From assembly GCF_039831995.1 (NCBI RefSeq), contig NZ_JBDOIO010000003.1, positions 1,860,001 through 1,924,000 of the forward strand: 64,000 nt of DNA, written 5' to 3'. Each line of letters opens with the position of its first letter. Position 1 is the stretch's first letter. Below, one piece after another: positions 1 to 9,012 of this stretch. Position numbers and translations under genes: made by a program. This DNA is from Paenibacillus pabuli. GTDB taxonomy: Bacteria > Bacillota > Bacilli > Paenibacillales > Paenibacillaceae. Under the pieces are notes generated by a model that had not been told where the DNA came from, did not search any database, and was given only the letters and a program-made list of their open reading frames with translations.

Positions 1-710
1 AAAAGCACGCCAAATATAACAAACATGCAAATCCCACCGATGGCAAAGAGTGCATATAGCCAGCGGCCTTTTTCTTTAAGCACTGTGCGAACGGATGAGA
101 CAAACTCGGTGAAGGTCGGTGGCTTTTCTTTTTTCTTCGGCGTTTTCACCAGAAAAATAACGAGTACCAGTGAAAGCAAACAGAGCACCGGTATCGCCAT
201 AAACGGCAGGTACCAAAGCCATACAGCGAGTGCAGCACCCAAAATGGGGCTTATAACTTTACCGAACGTATTGGATGTTTCGATAATACCCAAACTCTTG
301 CTGACCTGCTTCTCGTCGTCAAACATGTCGCCAACAAGTGGAATGACGATGGGAAAGGCCCCAGCTGCGCCTATTCCTTGCAGAAGCCTTCCACCAAGTA
401 TAGTCCAATACGCTATGCTTCCGTCCAGCAGTAATGCAGCTACGCCCGCTACGGCACCCCCTGCTGCAGCAATAATAAGGCTGGGGATAATGACCGCTTT
501 ACGTCCGAATCGATCCGACAGATACCCTGCAATCGGAATCAACAGTATGGCAACTACTGCGTATACCGTGATAAGCATGCTGACCTTGAAAGAAGAAACT
601 TTCAGTTCACGCTCAATCTGGGGAAGGATCGGAATTAGCATGGAGTTACCCAAAGTCATAATCACCGGGATGGAAGCAAGTGCGACGAGGTCCCACTTTT
701 TATCTTTCAT
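1..710 (-). CDS. MFS transporter, N-terminal half (runs off the left edge)
   Basis: This frame is open from an ATG at 710 to the window edge, about 236 codons, so the 3' half is missing. The start is preceded by an AAAGGTGG ribosome binding site. The protein begins with a short basic cytoplasmic tail and then about six hydrophobic helices. The loop between helices 2 and 3 reads GYLSDRFGRK, which is the MFS motif A signature. A second hallmark is the proline- and glycine-rich helix 5 region (GIGAAGAFPIVMPL). The family is the drug:H+ antiporter type of major facilitator, which exports small molecules using the proton gradient; the substrate cannot be told. The gene is downstream of the GH3 gene on the same strand but separated from it by a terminator, so it has its own transcription unit. 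Confidence 0.85.
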   Translation of the reverse strand, partial: MKDKKWDLVALASIPVIMTLGNSMLIPILPQIERELKVSSFKVSMLITVYAVVAILLIPIAGYLSDRFGRKAVIIPSLIIAAAGGAVAGVAALLLDGSIAYWTILGGRLLQGIGAAGAFPIVIPLVGDMFDDEKQVSKSLGIIETSNTFGKVISPILGAALAVWLWYLPFMAIPVLCLLSLVLVIFLVKTPKKKEKPPTFTEFVSSVRTVLKEKGRWLYALFAIGGICMFVIFGVL

Positions 711-810
711 GCCTTAACCACCTTTACGAGATCGGAAAACAACAATGTTAGTGTGGTTTGTTCGCCAATGGTTTATACGGGATATGTAAAAAAGTTCAGT
801 TGCATGCATG

Positions 811-848
811 TAAAAAAACCGTTCTGGATTTTGGAGTCCGGAACGGTC
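811..848 (-). terminator. Rho-independent terminator of the GH3 gene
   Basis: Read on the minus strand, an 11-bp stem (ACCGTTCCGGA pairing with TCCAGAACGGT, one G-U pair) is followed directly by a run of seven T. It lies about 55 bp after the GH3 stop codon. Confidence 0.85.
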
Positions 849-901
849 TATGCATATTAATGATCGTAGTGAAATATAACGTTTTCAGTTCGCTGCAAGG
901 G

Positions 902-3829
902 CTAACATTTTAATTGGAACTGCTGAACGGCTGCGCCACCTTGGAACACAATATATAAACGATCAAGCTCCTGCTCAGGTTGGAGCGGGCATTGCACCGT
1001 TGTCCATTCGATGTCAGAACGACCTTGACCCAGTGCAGAGTCAGATATATTCATGGGCACAGAACATGTCCCAAGAACCGGTCCATCTGGAGCTCCTGAA
1101 CGAATCTGCAGTTCACCATTTTTTCCAAAAGCAGCTACCCGTGCCTCAAATGCATGAGCTCCTTGTGTTCCGTTATTCAGGAAACCAATCCAGGCGGCCT
1201 GATCTTCCTTATACAATGGTTCTCCAGGAGCAACGACCCGAACTGCCGATCGCCCTTCCAGGCACTCATCCAGGAGCACACCTGCATACTCATCAAAATT
1301 TTCTGCAAATGTTGGCAAGTCCAGTCGGCGGGCTGGTATAATCTCTCCCTCGATCTCCATATCGGTTGTCTGACGAATATCCTCCGAAGAGCGTCCAGCC
1401 ATAAAGGACCAGGTCGCTGTCTCCACGCAGTACCGCTCACGTGTGACATCCCAGAAGGCAAGCTTTTGCACAGGGATTTCAAAAGATACCGTCTCCACTT
1501 CGCCAGATGCAAGATGTATACGCTTAAAGCCAATTAATTGCTTCAAAGGCCGCTTCACTCGGGATGTCTGCGGGTGCCCATAGATTTGTACCACTTCATC
1601 ACTTGCAACTTCTCCTGCATTTCGGACTTGCACTTCAACTTTCAACACATCCGTTCCGGATGCTACTTCTATTCGCTGAGCGCTAATTCCATCATATTCG
1701 AACGGGGAATAAGTCAAACCATGACCAAATGGATATAGTACCGGACCCTCATGGTACATATATGTCGTACCGTTATTAATAATATCGTAATCCATCATAT
1801 CGGGAAGCTGAGATTCATCCTCGTACCAGGTCATATTCAGTCTACCTGCCGGAGCATACGCGCCAAGCAGCACATCTGCAACCGCATGTCCAAGCTCTTG
1901 CCCTGCATGGGTCAAGGATACGATGGCTGGAGCGATGTCCTTTAACTCCTGCAATGTAAATGGATAACTTCCTACAATCACTACAATGGTATTCGGATTT
2001 ACCTTGCAAACCTCTTTGACTAGACGGATCTGCTCAGACGGGAGGGTGAGACCTGGCCGATCGATTTCTTCCTTGCCATTAATATAGGGACTATTGCCGA
2101 CAACCACAACAGCTGAATCACTTGCTTTTGCAGCAGCTACTGCTCGCTGAATACCGTCTATCTCGACATGCTTCACCAGTGTAACCGGCTCCTTCGCTCC
2201 AATCACCGAGTTACTCACTTTTGATGCTTCCACTCCATCCTCCGGTGTAGCAGTAACTGGTGCCAAAACATGCTTGCCCTGATGTTCAGCAAGGCCCAAT
2301 GGAATTCCATTCCACGTCCGCAACAAGCTGCTGTCATCGATCTGGGGATCAAATTGCACGACTTCCTTCACAAACCATCCACCGATCTCTGGTGCAATCG
2401 CCTGATATTTACCTTCCTCGTTTAACGTAACATAACGATTATTCTTCACGCTTCGCAGCGTATGGCTTCCCCATCCCCAATCCTGGTGAACGAACGTAGC
2501 CCCCTCGGCACTGCCTTCAGGAACGGCAACAATGATTCCTTCGTCCCCGATGGATAATACCTGCCCTTCCGTAGTCTTGAGACTGATTCGATCATTTCCG
2601 TCCTCATAGAGGATCTCTGTATCAGTCAATCGGTTCCGCAAACCATCCAGTGCCGTGATATGATACGGCAGCGTACCGCTGTACCAATCGGTGAACACCG
2701 CATCCGCGAGAGGTCCAATGACGCTCACTTTGCGAAGTGCATCAGACTTTAATGGGAGCAAACCCTCATTTTTCAGCAAAACGATGGATTCTACCGCAGC
2801 TCGATAGCTTAAATTGGCATGTTCTGGCGCACACAGGACAGACTCCGGTATAGACGCATATGGATTAAGACCCGAGCGGTCCAGTTGTCCTAGGCGCATG
2901 CGCACACCAAATATGTTGCGAATAGCCCGGTCCAGATCTTCTTCTTCCAGTAAATTTCGATCAAGGGCCTCTTCCAATGCAGAGACCACCAGATCCACTT
3001 CATCGGTCAGGCAATCCACACCTGCCTTCAAGGCACCTGCCGCAGATTCGGCGTGCGTCGCATGGTATCCATGGTAGTTTACGGTTTGGGAGAGGTCTCC
3101 TCCGTCACAGACGATAAAACCAGGCATAGCCCATTCGCCTTTGACCACATCGTTCACATAAGGACTTTCAATTGCAGGGGTCCCGTTGATGGAATTATAG
3201 GCTGTCATCATGGATAAGGCACCACCCTCAACAAACGGTGTCTCAAATGCCTTAAGATAGTACTCACGTAAATTCCGCGGATCAATGCTGGATGAACAAT
3301 TTAGCCGGTCTTTTTCGTTATTATTGGCGAAAAAGTGCTTCAGGGTAGCTACCATTTTCAAATAAAATGAATGATTCCCCTGCATGCCTTGCACGAGAGC
3401 TGCCGACATCTCACCCGTTAATACAGGGTCTTCACCATAGCCTTCTTCTGTTCTTCCCCAACGTGGATCACGCTCCAGATCGACGGTTGGTGCCCATAAG
3501 GTCAAGCCGTGGCGTTCAGGTTCGCGATGGTGGTAGGCTCTGGCCTCATCTCCAATGACTGAACCAATTTCACGCATGAGTGCCGTATTCCATGTGCTGG
3601 AGAGTCCGAGAGGCTGTGGAAAAACGGTTGCTTCCCCTTTCCAGGCCACCCCATGGGCAGCTTCACCCCCAACGTTGTATGCAGGAATCCCCAGCCGCGG
3701 GACAGCTGCTTCACGAGTAGGAATCAGGCTGATCTTCTCTTCTATCGTTAAACGTTCAATCAGGTCATCCAATCGCCGTTCGAGCGGCAATGCTGCATCC
3801 CACATGGGGTATTGTTCATATTCCTTCAT
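902..3829 (-). CDS. GH3 family beta-glycosidase with an inserted domain and C-terminal extension
   Basis: This 975-residue enzyme is a retaining exo-beta-glycosidase of family GH3 (beta-glucosidase or beta-xylosidase type). The N-terminal barrel carries ERDPRWGRTEEGYGEDP (119-135), the KHF signature at 164-166, and GFIVCDGG with the likely nucleophile Asp242. The second alpha/beta domain (VILVGNSPY-like core, about 555-690) and the C-terminal fibronectin-III-like domain (about 720-830) are present. Between about 400 and 520 there is extra sequence, including a run around KNNRYVTLNEEGKY that resembles a beta-trefoil or fascin-like fold. About 100 further residues follow the FnIII domain and could be a sugar-binding module. 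There is no signal peptide, so it acts in the cytoplasm on imported oligosaccharides. The start has AGGAGG seven bases upstream. The closest neighbour is the GH31 alpha-xylosidase, which hints at xyloglucan or xylan fragments; the exact substrate is inference. Confidence 0.9.
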   Translation of the reverse strand: MKEYEQYPMWDAALPLERRLDDLIERLTIEEKISLIPTREAAVPRLGIPAYNVGGEAAHGVAWKGEATVFPQPLGLSSTWNTALMREIGSVIGDEARAYHHREPERHGLTLWAPTVDLERDPRWGRTEEGYGEDPVLTGEMSAALVQGMQGNHSFYLKMVATLKHFFANNNEKDRLNCSSSIDPRNLREYYLKAFETPFVEGGALSMMTAYNSINGTPAIESPYVNDVVKGEWAMPGFIVCDGGDLSQTVNYHGYHATHAESAAGALKAGVDCLTDEVDLVVSALEEALDRNLLEEEDLDRAIRNIFGVRMRLGQLDRSGLNPYASIPESVLCAPEHANLSYRAAVESIVLLKNEGLLPLKSDALRKVSVIGPLADAVFTDWYSGTLPYHITALDGLRNRLTDTEILYEDGNDRISLKTTEGQVLSIGDEGIIVAVPEGSAEGATFVHQDWGWGSHTLRSVKNNRYVTLNEEGKYQAIAPEIGGWFVKEVVQFDPQIDDSSLLRTWNGIPLGLAEHQGKHVLAPVTATPEDGVEASKVSNSVIGAKEPVTLVKHVEIDGIQRAVAAAKASDSAVVVVGNSPYINGKEEIDRPGLTLPSEQIRLVKEVCKVNPNTIVVIVGSYPFTLQELKDIAPAIVSLTHAGQELGHAVADVLLGAYAPAGRLNMTWYEDESQLPDMMDYDIINNGTTYMYHEGPVLYPFGHGLTYSPFEYDGISAQRIEVASGTDVLKVEVQVRNAGEVASDEVVQIYGHPQTSRVKRPLKQLIGFKRIHLASGEVETVSFEIPVQKLAFWDVTRERYCVETATWSFMAGRSSEDIRQTTDMEIEGEIIPARRLDLPTFAENFDEYAGVLLDECLEGRSAVRVVAPGEPLYKEDQAAWIGFLNNGTQGAHAFEARVAAFGKNGELQIRSGAPDGPVLGTCSVPMNISDSALGQGRSDIEWTTVQCPLQPEQELDRLYIVFQGGAAVQQFQLKC

Positions 3830-3844
3830 ACTAAATCCTCCTAA

Positions 3845-4069
3845 TTATTGATATGGTACAAGGATCATCTTCCATTGTTCCGAATAATCTGTATGCTCCA
3901 GCTGTATTCTGTAGGTTGTATTGAATAGTCCGCCCTGAAAGAGCGAATAACCCTTTACTTTGGTAGCGGTTCCAAAAGTTTCTCTACCAATTGATGTAAT
4001 ATTTCGGTCGTGATAACTCGGTGTAAACCTGTAGAAATGGTACTCAATTGCTTTCATACCCCTATCCAT
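3845..4069 (-). pseudogene. Apparent N-terminal remnant of an APH-type phosphotransferase
   Basis: A 74-codon frame ends 15 bp before the GH3 start. Its last part (KGYSLFQGGLFNTTYRIQLE) resembles the nucleotide-binding start of aminoglycoside/choline-kinase-like phosphotransferases, where a GGxxNTxY motif begins the fold and a V-L-R strand follows. Here the frame ends right after the expected strand (KMILVPYQ, stop), and no kinase catalytic loop (HGDxxxxN) follows on either strand. I therefore read it as the 5' stump of a degraded or deleted phosphotransferase gene. The alternative is a genuine small protein translated just before GH3. The ribosome binding site is weak. Recognition rests on one short motif. 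Confidence 0.45.
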
Positions 4070-4131
4070 TTCTGTCTATCCTAAATCATACTATGTTTTG
4101 CTCGCTGCAACCACTTCTGCCTGTCTCCGTT

Positions 4132-4164
4132 GTAGACAAACAGAACGGCACCTTGCGGTACCGT
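4132..4164 (-). terminator. Possible weak terminator after the GH31 gene
   Basis: On the minus strand an 8-bp stem (ACGGTACC with GGTGCCGT) closes a GCAA tetraloop and is followed by TCTGTTTGTC, a poor T tract. It may act as a leaky terminator that lets some transcription reach GH3. Confidence 0.5.
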
Positions 4165-4185
4165 CCTCTAAGTCATACATGCTAA

Positions 4186-6504
4186 TTACAATTGAATGGA
4201 GAGCGAGCTTACGCCTGCTGCTGCAGTTACAACAACGCCCTGTTCACCAGAAGCCTGAGATCCACCCTCGACACTGGATACACTTCCGATGCCGCGCAGA
4301 ACCACATTCCATGGTTTGCCTGCACCTTCAGCACGCACCTCCAGAACAGATCCATTACGGGTTACGTTAACAACCAGTTCCTGCTCAGCCTGTTGATTCA
4401 CAACAACCGCTTGTGCAGTGTTGCCATCAGCAAGCTCGAACAAGTGCAGGGAAACGTCATTTGCAAAATCATAATCCGGTTTGCTATTGGTCGCACCCAC
4501 TGCAACCAAACTGTTTGGTTTGATCATCATTGGCAATGTGCGGAAGTTGTGATTCTCACGTACAAAACGACCGCCTTGCACTTTATCACCTGTAAGGAAG
4601 TTTGTCCACGTTCCTTCTGGCAAGTAGTAAGTTACATCGCCTTCCTTATTAAAGATTGGCGCAACAAGGATCGAATCACCAAACATGTATTGAGTATCGA
4701 GGCTGTATGTTGCAGGATCTTCTGGGAATTCCAGCACCATGGCACGCATCATCGGAATGCCTTTCACAGTCGATTCCTGAGCAGAATTGTAAAGGTATGG
4801 CATCAGGCTGTTTTTAAGTTTGGTGAAGTCACGTACAACGTCCACGGATTCCTCGTCAAAGAGCCAAGGCACACGATACGAAGTACTTCCGTGTAAACGG
4901 CTGTGAGAAGACAACAATCCGAATTGTACCCAGCGTTTGTAAACGTCAGGGGTCGCTGTATTTTCAAATCCGCTGATATCATGACTCCAGAAGCCGAAGC
5001 CGGAAAGTCCGAGGGACAAGCCGCCGCGAAGCGATTCAGCCATGGATTCATACGTAGAAGAGCAGTCTCCGCCCCAGTGAACCGGGAACTGTTGACCACC
5101 TGCTGTTGCCGAGCGGGCAAACAGGGCTGCTTCGTTCTTGCCAATCTTCTCTTCAAGCAATTCAAATACAGCTTTGTTATAGAGATGTGTATAGTAGTTG
5201 TGCATTTTAACCGGATCAGAGCCGTCAAAGTATACAACATCGGTTGGAATTCTTTCACCGAAGTCTGTCTTGAATGAATCTACACCTTGATAAAGCAGCA
5301 CTTCCAGCTTGCTCTTATACCAATTAACAGCATCCGGATTCGTGAAATCAACCAGAGCCATCCCTGCTTGCCACATATCCCATTGCCATACGCTGCCATC
5401 AGCTGTTTTTACCAGATAACCGTTCTCCATACCTTCATCAAACAAGTAGGATTTTTCTGCAATATAAGGGTTAATCCAAGCACATATTTTAAGACCTTTG
5501 TCTTTCAGACGGCGAATCATGCCTTCCGGATCCGGGAACATCTCTTTATCCCATACGAAATCAGACCATTGGTATTCCTTCATCCAGAAGCAGTCAAAAT
5601 GGAATACGGAAAGTGGAAGATCACGTTCAGCCATGCCGTCCACGAAATGGTTAACCGTTGCTTCATCATAATCTGTTGTGAATGATGTTGTCAGCCACAG
5701 ACCAAACGTCCATGCCGGTGGAAGCGCTGGTTTACCTGTTAATTTAGTGTAATTATCAAGTACATCCTTTGGATTGTCACCGCCGATAATAAAGTATTCC
5801 AAAGTTTCGCCTTCTACGCTGAACTGCACTTTAGATACATTCTCAGATGCAATCTCATACGATACGCGTTCAGGATGGTTTACAAATACGCCATATCCTT
5901 TGCTGGACAAATAGAAAGGAATGTTCTTGTAGGACTGCTCGCTGCTTGTACCGCCGTCTTCATTCCAAGTGTCAACCACTTGACCGTTCTTAACAAACGG
6001 TGTGAAGCGCTCGCCAAGACCGTAAACGTATTCACCTACGCCAAGATCAAGCTGCTCGCGGAAATACGCTTCTTTCGTTGGGCCTGTAATATAACCAGCC
6101 GCTCTCTGGCCACTTCCTGTAATCCGTTTTCCTCCATAAAGGAAGCTGACGTCCCAACCTTTTGTTTTGTCAATTTGAACTTCAAGATTGCCGCTTTTCA
6201 AAACAGCACCTTGTTCATCTTGCGAGATGTCAACATTCACATCTTGATGGTTGAGTTCAAATTCAGGCCCTTTATTCACTCTTCCCTTATGGTGATTCAA
6301 GGTTACACGAATAACGTTAGGCATAGGTGAGCTGTACGTTGCTTTAAGCAATGTACCGTTCAACGTGTCACCTTTGGTGCGAATATATTTAGTTGCCGCA
6401 TATACGGTCAAAGAATCCCCTTTTTGCACAATATCACGAATGTCAGTCGGGTTTTGAATTTGGTATCCTTCACGAGTCATCCAGAATCCATCAGTAAATT
6501 TCAT
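4186..6504 (-). CDS. yicI: GH31 alpha-xylosidase, YicI type
   Basis: This 772-residue protein matches E. coli YicI along its whole length as I recall that sequence, from the MKxxDGxW opening to the C-terminal beta domains. It releases alpha-linked xylose from the non-reducing end of xyloglucan oligosaccharides such as isoprimeverose. The GH31 barrel carries FKTDFGERIP with the nucleophile Asp414, and HWGGDC with the general acid/base Asp480. The conserved LTTSFTTDYDEATV and FHFDCFWM segments lie at 271-308. There is no signal peptide, so it acts on imported sugars. The ATG has an AAGGGGGAAAG ribosome binding site. It is divergent from an AraC regulator, and the shared 172-bp region holds a perfect cre site, so substrate induction plus carbon catabolite repression is likely. 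Confidence 0.95.
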   Translation of the reverse strand: MKFTDGFWMTREGYQIQNPTDIRDIVQKGDSLTVYAATKYIRTKGDTLNGTLLKATYSSPMPNVIRVTLNHHKGRVNKGPEFELNHQDVNVDISQDEQGAVLKSGNLEVQIDKTKGWDVSFLYGGKRITGSGQRAAGYITGPTKEAYFREQLDLGVGEYVYGLGERFTPFVKNGQVVDTWNEDGGTSSEQSYKNIPFYLSSKGYGVFVNHPERVSYEIASENVSKVQFSVEGETLEYFIIGGDNPKDVLDNYTKLTGKPALPPAWTFGLWLTTSFTTDYDEATVNHFVDGMAERDLPLSVFHFDCFWMKEYQWSDFVWDKEMFPDPEGMIRRLKDKGLKICAWINPYIAEKSYLFDEGMENGYLVKTADGSVWQWDMWQAGMALVDFTNPDAVNWYKSKLEVLLYQGVDSFKTDFGERIPTDVVYFDGSDPVKMHNYYTHLYNKAVFELLEEKIGKNEAALFARSATAGGQQFPVHWGGDCSSTYESMAESLRGGLSLGLSGFGFWSHDISGFENTATPDVYKRWVQFGLLSSHSRLHGSTSYRVPWLFDEESVDVVRDFTKLKNSLMPYLYNSAQESTVKGIPMMRAMVLEFPEDPATYSLDTQYMFGDSILVAPIFNKEGDVTYYLPEGTWTNFLTGDKVQGGRFVRENHNFRTLPMMIKPNSLVAVGATNSKPDYDFANDVSLHLFELADGNTAQAVVVNQQAEQELVVNVTRNGSVLEVRAEGAGKPWNVVLRGIGSVSSVEGGSQASGEQGVVVTAAAGVSSLSIQL

Positions 6505-6632
6505 GTTTTCTTTCCCCCTTCGGTTATACTATAATAATATTGATATTAATCATGGTTTTCTTCCGATATTTTGACTAAATATATCACGATTTTGATATTT
6601 CCTGTCCGATTCTTAAACAAGATCACCAATCT

Positions 6633-6648
6633 ATGGAAACGATTACAT
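6633..6648 (+). promoter_or_regulatory. CcpA catabolite-responsive element (cre)
   Basis: ATGGAAACGATTACAT matches the cre consensus WTGNNARCGNWWWCAW at all 16 positions. It sits 29 bp before the AraC start and 129 bp before the divergent GH31 start. CcpA with HPr-Ser-P would bind here when preferred sugars are present. Confidence 0.75.
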
Positions 6649-6676
6649 TAATAATAACATCAAAGGAGAACCTTCT

Positions 6677-7591
6677 ATGGAACGTGAACAATTACGGGAG
6701 GACCGGATTCACGGTAATGCAATGTATCCCGTCAGTGTTTATCCGGATATTGAACAGTTAAATGGAGATAGCATTCTGGATTGCCACTGGCACGATGAGA
6801 TGGAATTTACGATGGTTACCCAAGGCAGCGCAGTGTTCCAGATTGACATGAATACAGTGGAGGTGAAAGCGGGCGAAGCGATTTTTGTCAACCGTGGCGA
6901 AATTCATGCAGGCTATTTGAAAAGCGACCTCCCCTGCGTTTTCTCCTCCATCGTGTTCAGTCCGGAGCTGCTGGGCAGCCGTACCTTCGATGCCGTACAG
7001 GAGAAGTTCATTGGACCCCTCGTTCATAAGACGCTGATCCCTCCATTTCATATGAAGCCGGAGGATGACTGGGGGCGCGAGATCCTCCTGCATCTCCAAC
7101 AGATCTTCGCTGATCATGCGAACGGTTCGGAGACCTGTGAGATGACAACCAAAGCCTATCTGTATCTCATTTTCGCCCGTATGTTTGACCACATGCGCCC
7201 TGCGCCTGTCAAAGGTACCGTCCCAACGGGCAGTCATGACAAAGTGGAGCGGCTCAAATCCGTGCTTGGCTACATTCATAAACGCTACCCTGAGCCGCTG
7301 AAGCTGAAGGAACTGGCAGATGAGGCCAATATGAGCGAAGGACACTTTTGTCGTTTTTTCAAGCAGATGGTGCAGAAAAGTCCTGTCGACTACATTAACT
7401 ACTACCGTGTGCAGCAAGCCTGTTATCAGCTCGAGAACACGGATCACAAAATCGTGGATATTGCCATGGATGTCGGTTTCGAACATCTCAGCTATTTCAT
7501 CACAACATTCAAAAAACACAAAAATACCACCCCCTCGCAGTATCGGAAAATGTTTTATGAGAAAGTGGCCATGGAGCCTGCACTTATATGA
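6677..7591 (+). CDS. AraC family regulator, cupin sensor plus HTH
   Basis: This 304-residue protein has an N-terminal cupin-like sugar-sensing domain (about 15-150, with HWHDEMEFTMVTQG and a GEIHAGY strand). The C-terminal AraC DNA-binding domain (about 190-295) has two helix-turn-helix motifs: LKELADEANMSEGHFCRFFKQ and the VDIAMDVGFEHLSYFITTFKKH segment ending in TPSQYRK. The start has AAGGAG at 6663-6668, eight bases upstream of ATG. It is divergent from the alpha-xylosidase gene and is its most likely activator, with xylosides or isoprimeverose as effector by inference. The intergenic DNA contains repeated GATATTTTGA-like half-sites that could be its operators. A bidirectional terminator follows. 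Confidence 0.9.
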   Translation: MEREQLREDRIHGNAMYPVSVYPDIEQLNGDSILDCHWHDEMEFTMVTQGSAVFQIDMNTVEVKAGEAIFVNRGEIHAGYLKSDLPCVFSSIVFSPELLGSRTFDAVQEKFIGPLVHKTLIPPFHMKPEDDWGREILLHLQQIFADHANGSETCEMTTKAYLYLIFARMFDHMRPAPVKGTVPTGSHDKVERLKSVLGYIHKRYPEPLKLKELADEANMSEGHFCRFFKQMVQKSPVDYINYYRVQQACYQLENTDHKIVDIAMDVGFEHLSYFITTFKKHKNTTPSQYRKMFYEKVAMEPALI

Positions 7592-7593
7592 AA

Positions 7594-7640
7594 GAAAAAG
7601 GTGCCTACAGCGATTATGCTGCAAGCACCTTTTCTTTTTT
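7594..7640. terminator. Bidirectional terminator between convergent genes
   Basis: The stem AAAAAGGTGC...GCACCTTTTCTTTTTT encloses a second short stem (CAGC/GCTG). T-rich tracts are present on both strands, so it can serve the AraC gene (+) and the 305-residue protein gene (-). Confidence 0.85.
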
Positions 7641-7674
7641 GAGCTAAATAGTTTTGCCTTTGTTACCGTGTATA

Positions 7675-8592
7675 TTACTTCAACGTTTTCCACGAAGAGT
7701 ATTCATGTATGGAGAATCCGTTGAATGATGAGTGCTCTTCCGCCAACTTCTCCACCAGCTTAAGCTGAGATTCCATATACGCTGAGCCTTCCTCATAAAA
7801 TGTAATGAATTCGCCTTCCTTGCTCTGCTTCGTCTCTACGGCAATGGATATTGTTTTGCCCAGCAGGGAAGCTTCTGCTAGCTCGTCTTTTGCCACGTTA
7901 TAGATTGCTGCAGCCGTATCGCGGTAAGCCATAATCGTAATGGAATCAAATTTGCGGATCATCCAGCTGCTCACAGCCATCGTTGAACCCGGAATGTTGT
8001 AGTTATCCAGCCAGAAAGGCAAGTCTGCAGCCACAGGCATATTCATCAGGGCAGCGCGGTCAACAATATATTGAACATTCCCTTGCCACTGCGTAATAAC
8101 ACTGGCCTGATTGGTTTTCCACTCCGGATGGACATGTGGTTCAATATCGAGATGAATCCCTGCAAATTTCTCGTTAGGCTCGACCTGATTCTGATAGGCT
8201 TCGATCCAGTCGAGGAAACTTGCAATTTGTTCTCTACTTTCGGTCAGTCCCCAAGCCGCTCTTCCGTCCATTACATCGACAGCGATATTATAAGCTCTGG
8301 CCTTCCGAATGAAGTCTGTATAGTAGGGAATCTTCACATCGCGATTAATCTGCAGATAGATCGTGTTGATATCGTGATCCACGGCAAATTTCAACACCTC
8401 TTGCGGATTGTTCGCAATCTGAGTGGTATCCCAAACCCAAGTCGCCCTAAGCGGTCCTTCTACGTTGCCATGGATGGATTCATAACTTTCTACAGAACCC
8501 TGCGCAATGCTCTTGGATGAGAACGTGACACCCGCAATCAGGACCAAACAGCTGATGATTTTAATAAAATGAAACCCCCGCTTGCTTTGCAT
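7675..8592 (-). CDS. Secreted TIM-barrel-like protein, function unknown
   Basis: This 305-residue protein starts with a typical signal peptide (basic start, hydrophobic IIKIISCLVLIAGVTF-like core, predicted cut after SIA-Q near residue 31). The mature part begins with RATWVWDT and alternates short strands and helices as in a TIM barrel. The strand FAGIHLDIEPH ends in acidic residues placed like the catalytic DxxDxDxE strand of GH18-type folds, and SITIMAYRD resembles the matching later strand. It may be a cell-wall or polysaccharide glycosidase, but I do not recognise a named family. The start has AAGGGGAG upstream. It is convergent with the AraC gene and transcribed alone. Confidence 0.8.
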   Translation of the reverse strand: MQSKRGFHFIKIISCLVLIAGVTFSSKSIAQGSVESYESIHGNVEGPLRATWVWDTTQIANNPQEVLKFAVDHDINTIYLQINRDVKIPYYTDFIRKARAYNIAVDVMDGRAAWGLTESREQIASFLDWIEAYQNQVEPNEKFAGIHLDIEPHVHPEWKTNQASVITQWQGNVQYIVDRAALMNMPVAADLPFWLDNYNIPGSTMAVSSWMIRKFDSITIMAYRDTAAAIYNVAKDELAEASLLGKTISIAVETKQSKEGEFITFYEEGSAYMESQLKLVEKLAEEHSSFNGFSIHEYSSWKTLK

Positions 8593-9012
8593 ATTTGTAC
8601 ACTCCCCTTGTAATTTACCGCTCCATCGTCGTAATTCGGAAGAATATTTGTCGCTTTACCATTCATTTTATGAATCAGATAAACAATTCGTTTATGCATT
8701 TGCTTTCATATGCAATATCATCTTCTAGACTTACGACGAAAGAATCATATAAGATTATTTCGGGAATTCACACTTCTGTATTCATAGTTCTAAAGTCTTA
8801 TTTATTCATTTTTTTTGAATTTACACGGATAATTTCCACAACTTCTGTCGTAATTTCCATATCAGAATAACCAACAGAAGGCCCAGGAAGCGTTTTCTCA
8901 AAGGAACACGAAAAAAAGCCGCCCTAAGGGCGACTTTCACTTCATCCATCCATGTTATGTTATTTTCTGTTCATCATTTGCATAAAAACCAGCGAGAGAA
9001 CACTTTCTCCTA
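8593..9012. other. 420-bp AT-rich gap upstream of the secreted protein
   Basis: No gene is visible. The interval holds the adenine deaminase terminator (8911-8937) and presumably the promoter of the secreted protein. The element TCGTCGTAA occurs at 8626-8634 and, inverted, at 8732-8740; a near copy (TGTCGTAAT) is at 8846-8854. Their meaning is unknown and they may be chance. Confidence 0.5.
8911..8937 (-). terminator. Terminator of adenine deaminase gene
   Basis: The minus-strand hairpin GTCGCCC-TTA-GGGCGGC (one G-U pair) is followed by a run of seven or more T. Confidence 0.85.

Larger units (their letters stand above)
3830..4185. other. Gap between GH3 and GH31 genes
   Basis: This 356-bp interval holds the phosphotransferase-like stump (3845-4069) and a hairpin behind the GH31 gene (4132-4164). 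I see no clear sigma-A promoter for GH3, so GH3 may be transcribed from the GH31 promoter by readthrough. Confidence 0.5.

Noticed and set aside
6758..7693. A 311-codon minus-strand frame
   Set aside because: It lies antisense to the AraC regulator gene, which has a good ribosome binding site and two helix-turn-helix motifs.
8626..8854. Three TCGTCGTAA-like elements as a regulatory array
   Set aside because: Copies differ in orientation and spacing (about 105 and 114 bp) and one is imperfect, so chance in AT-rich DNA is likely.
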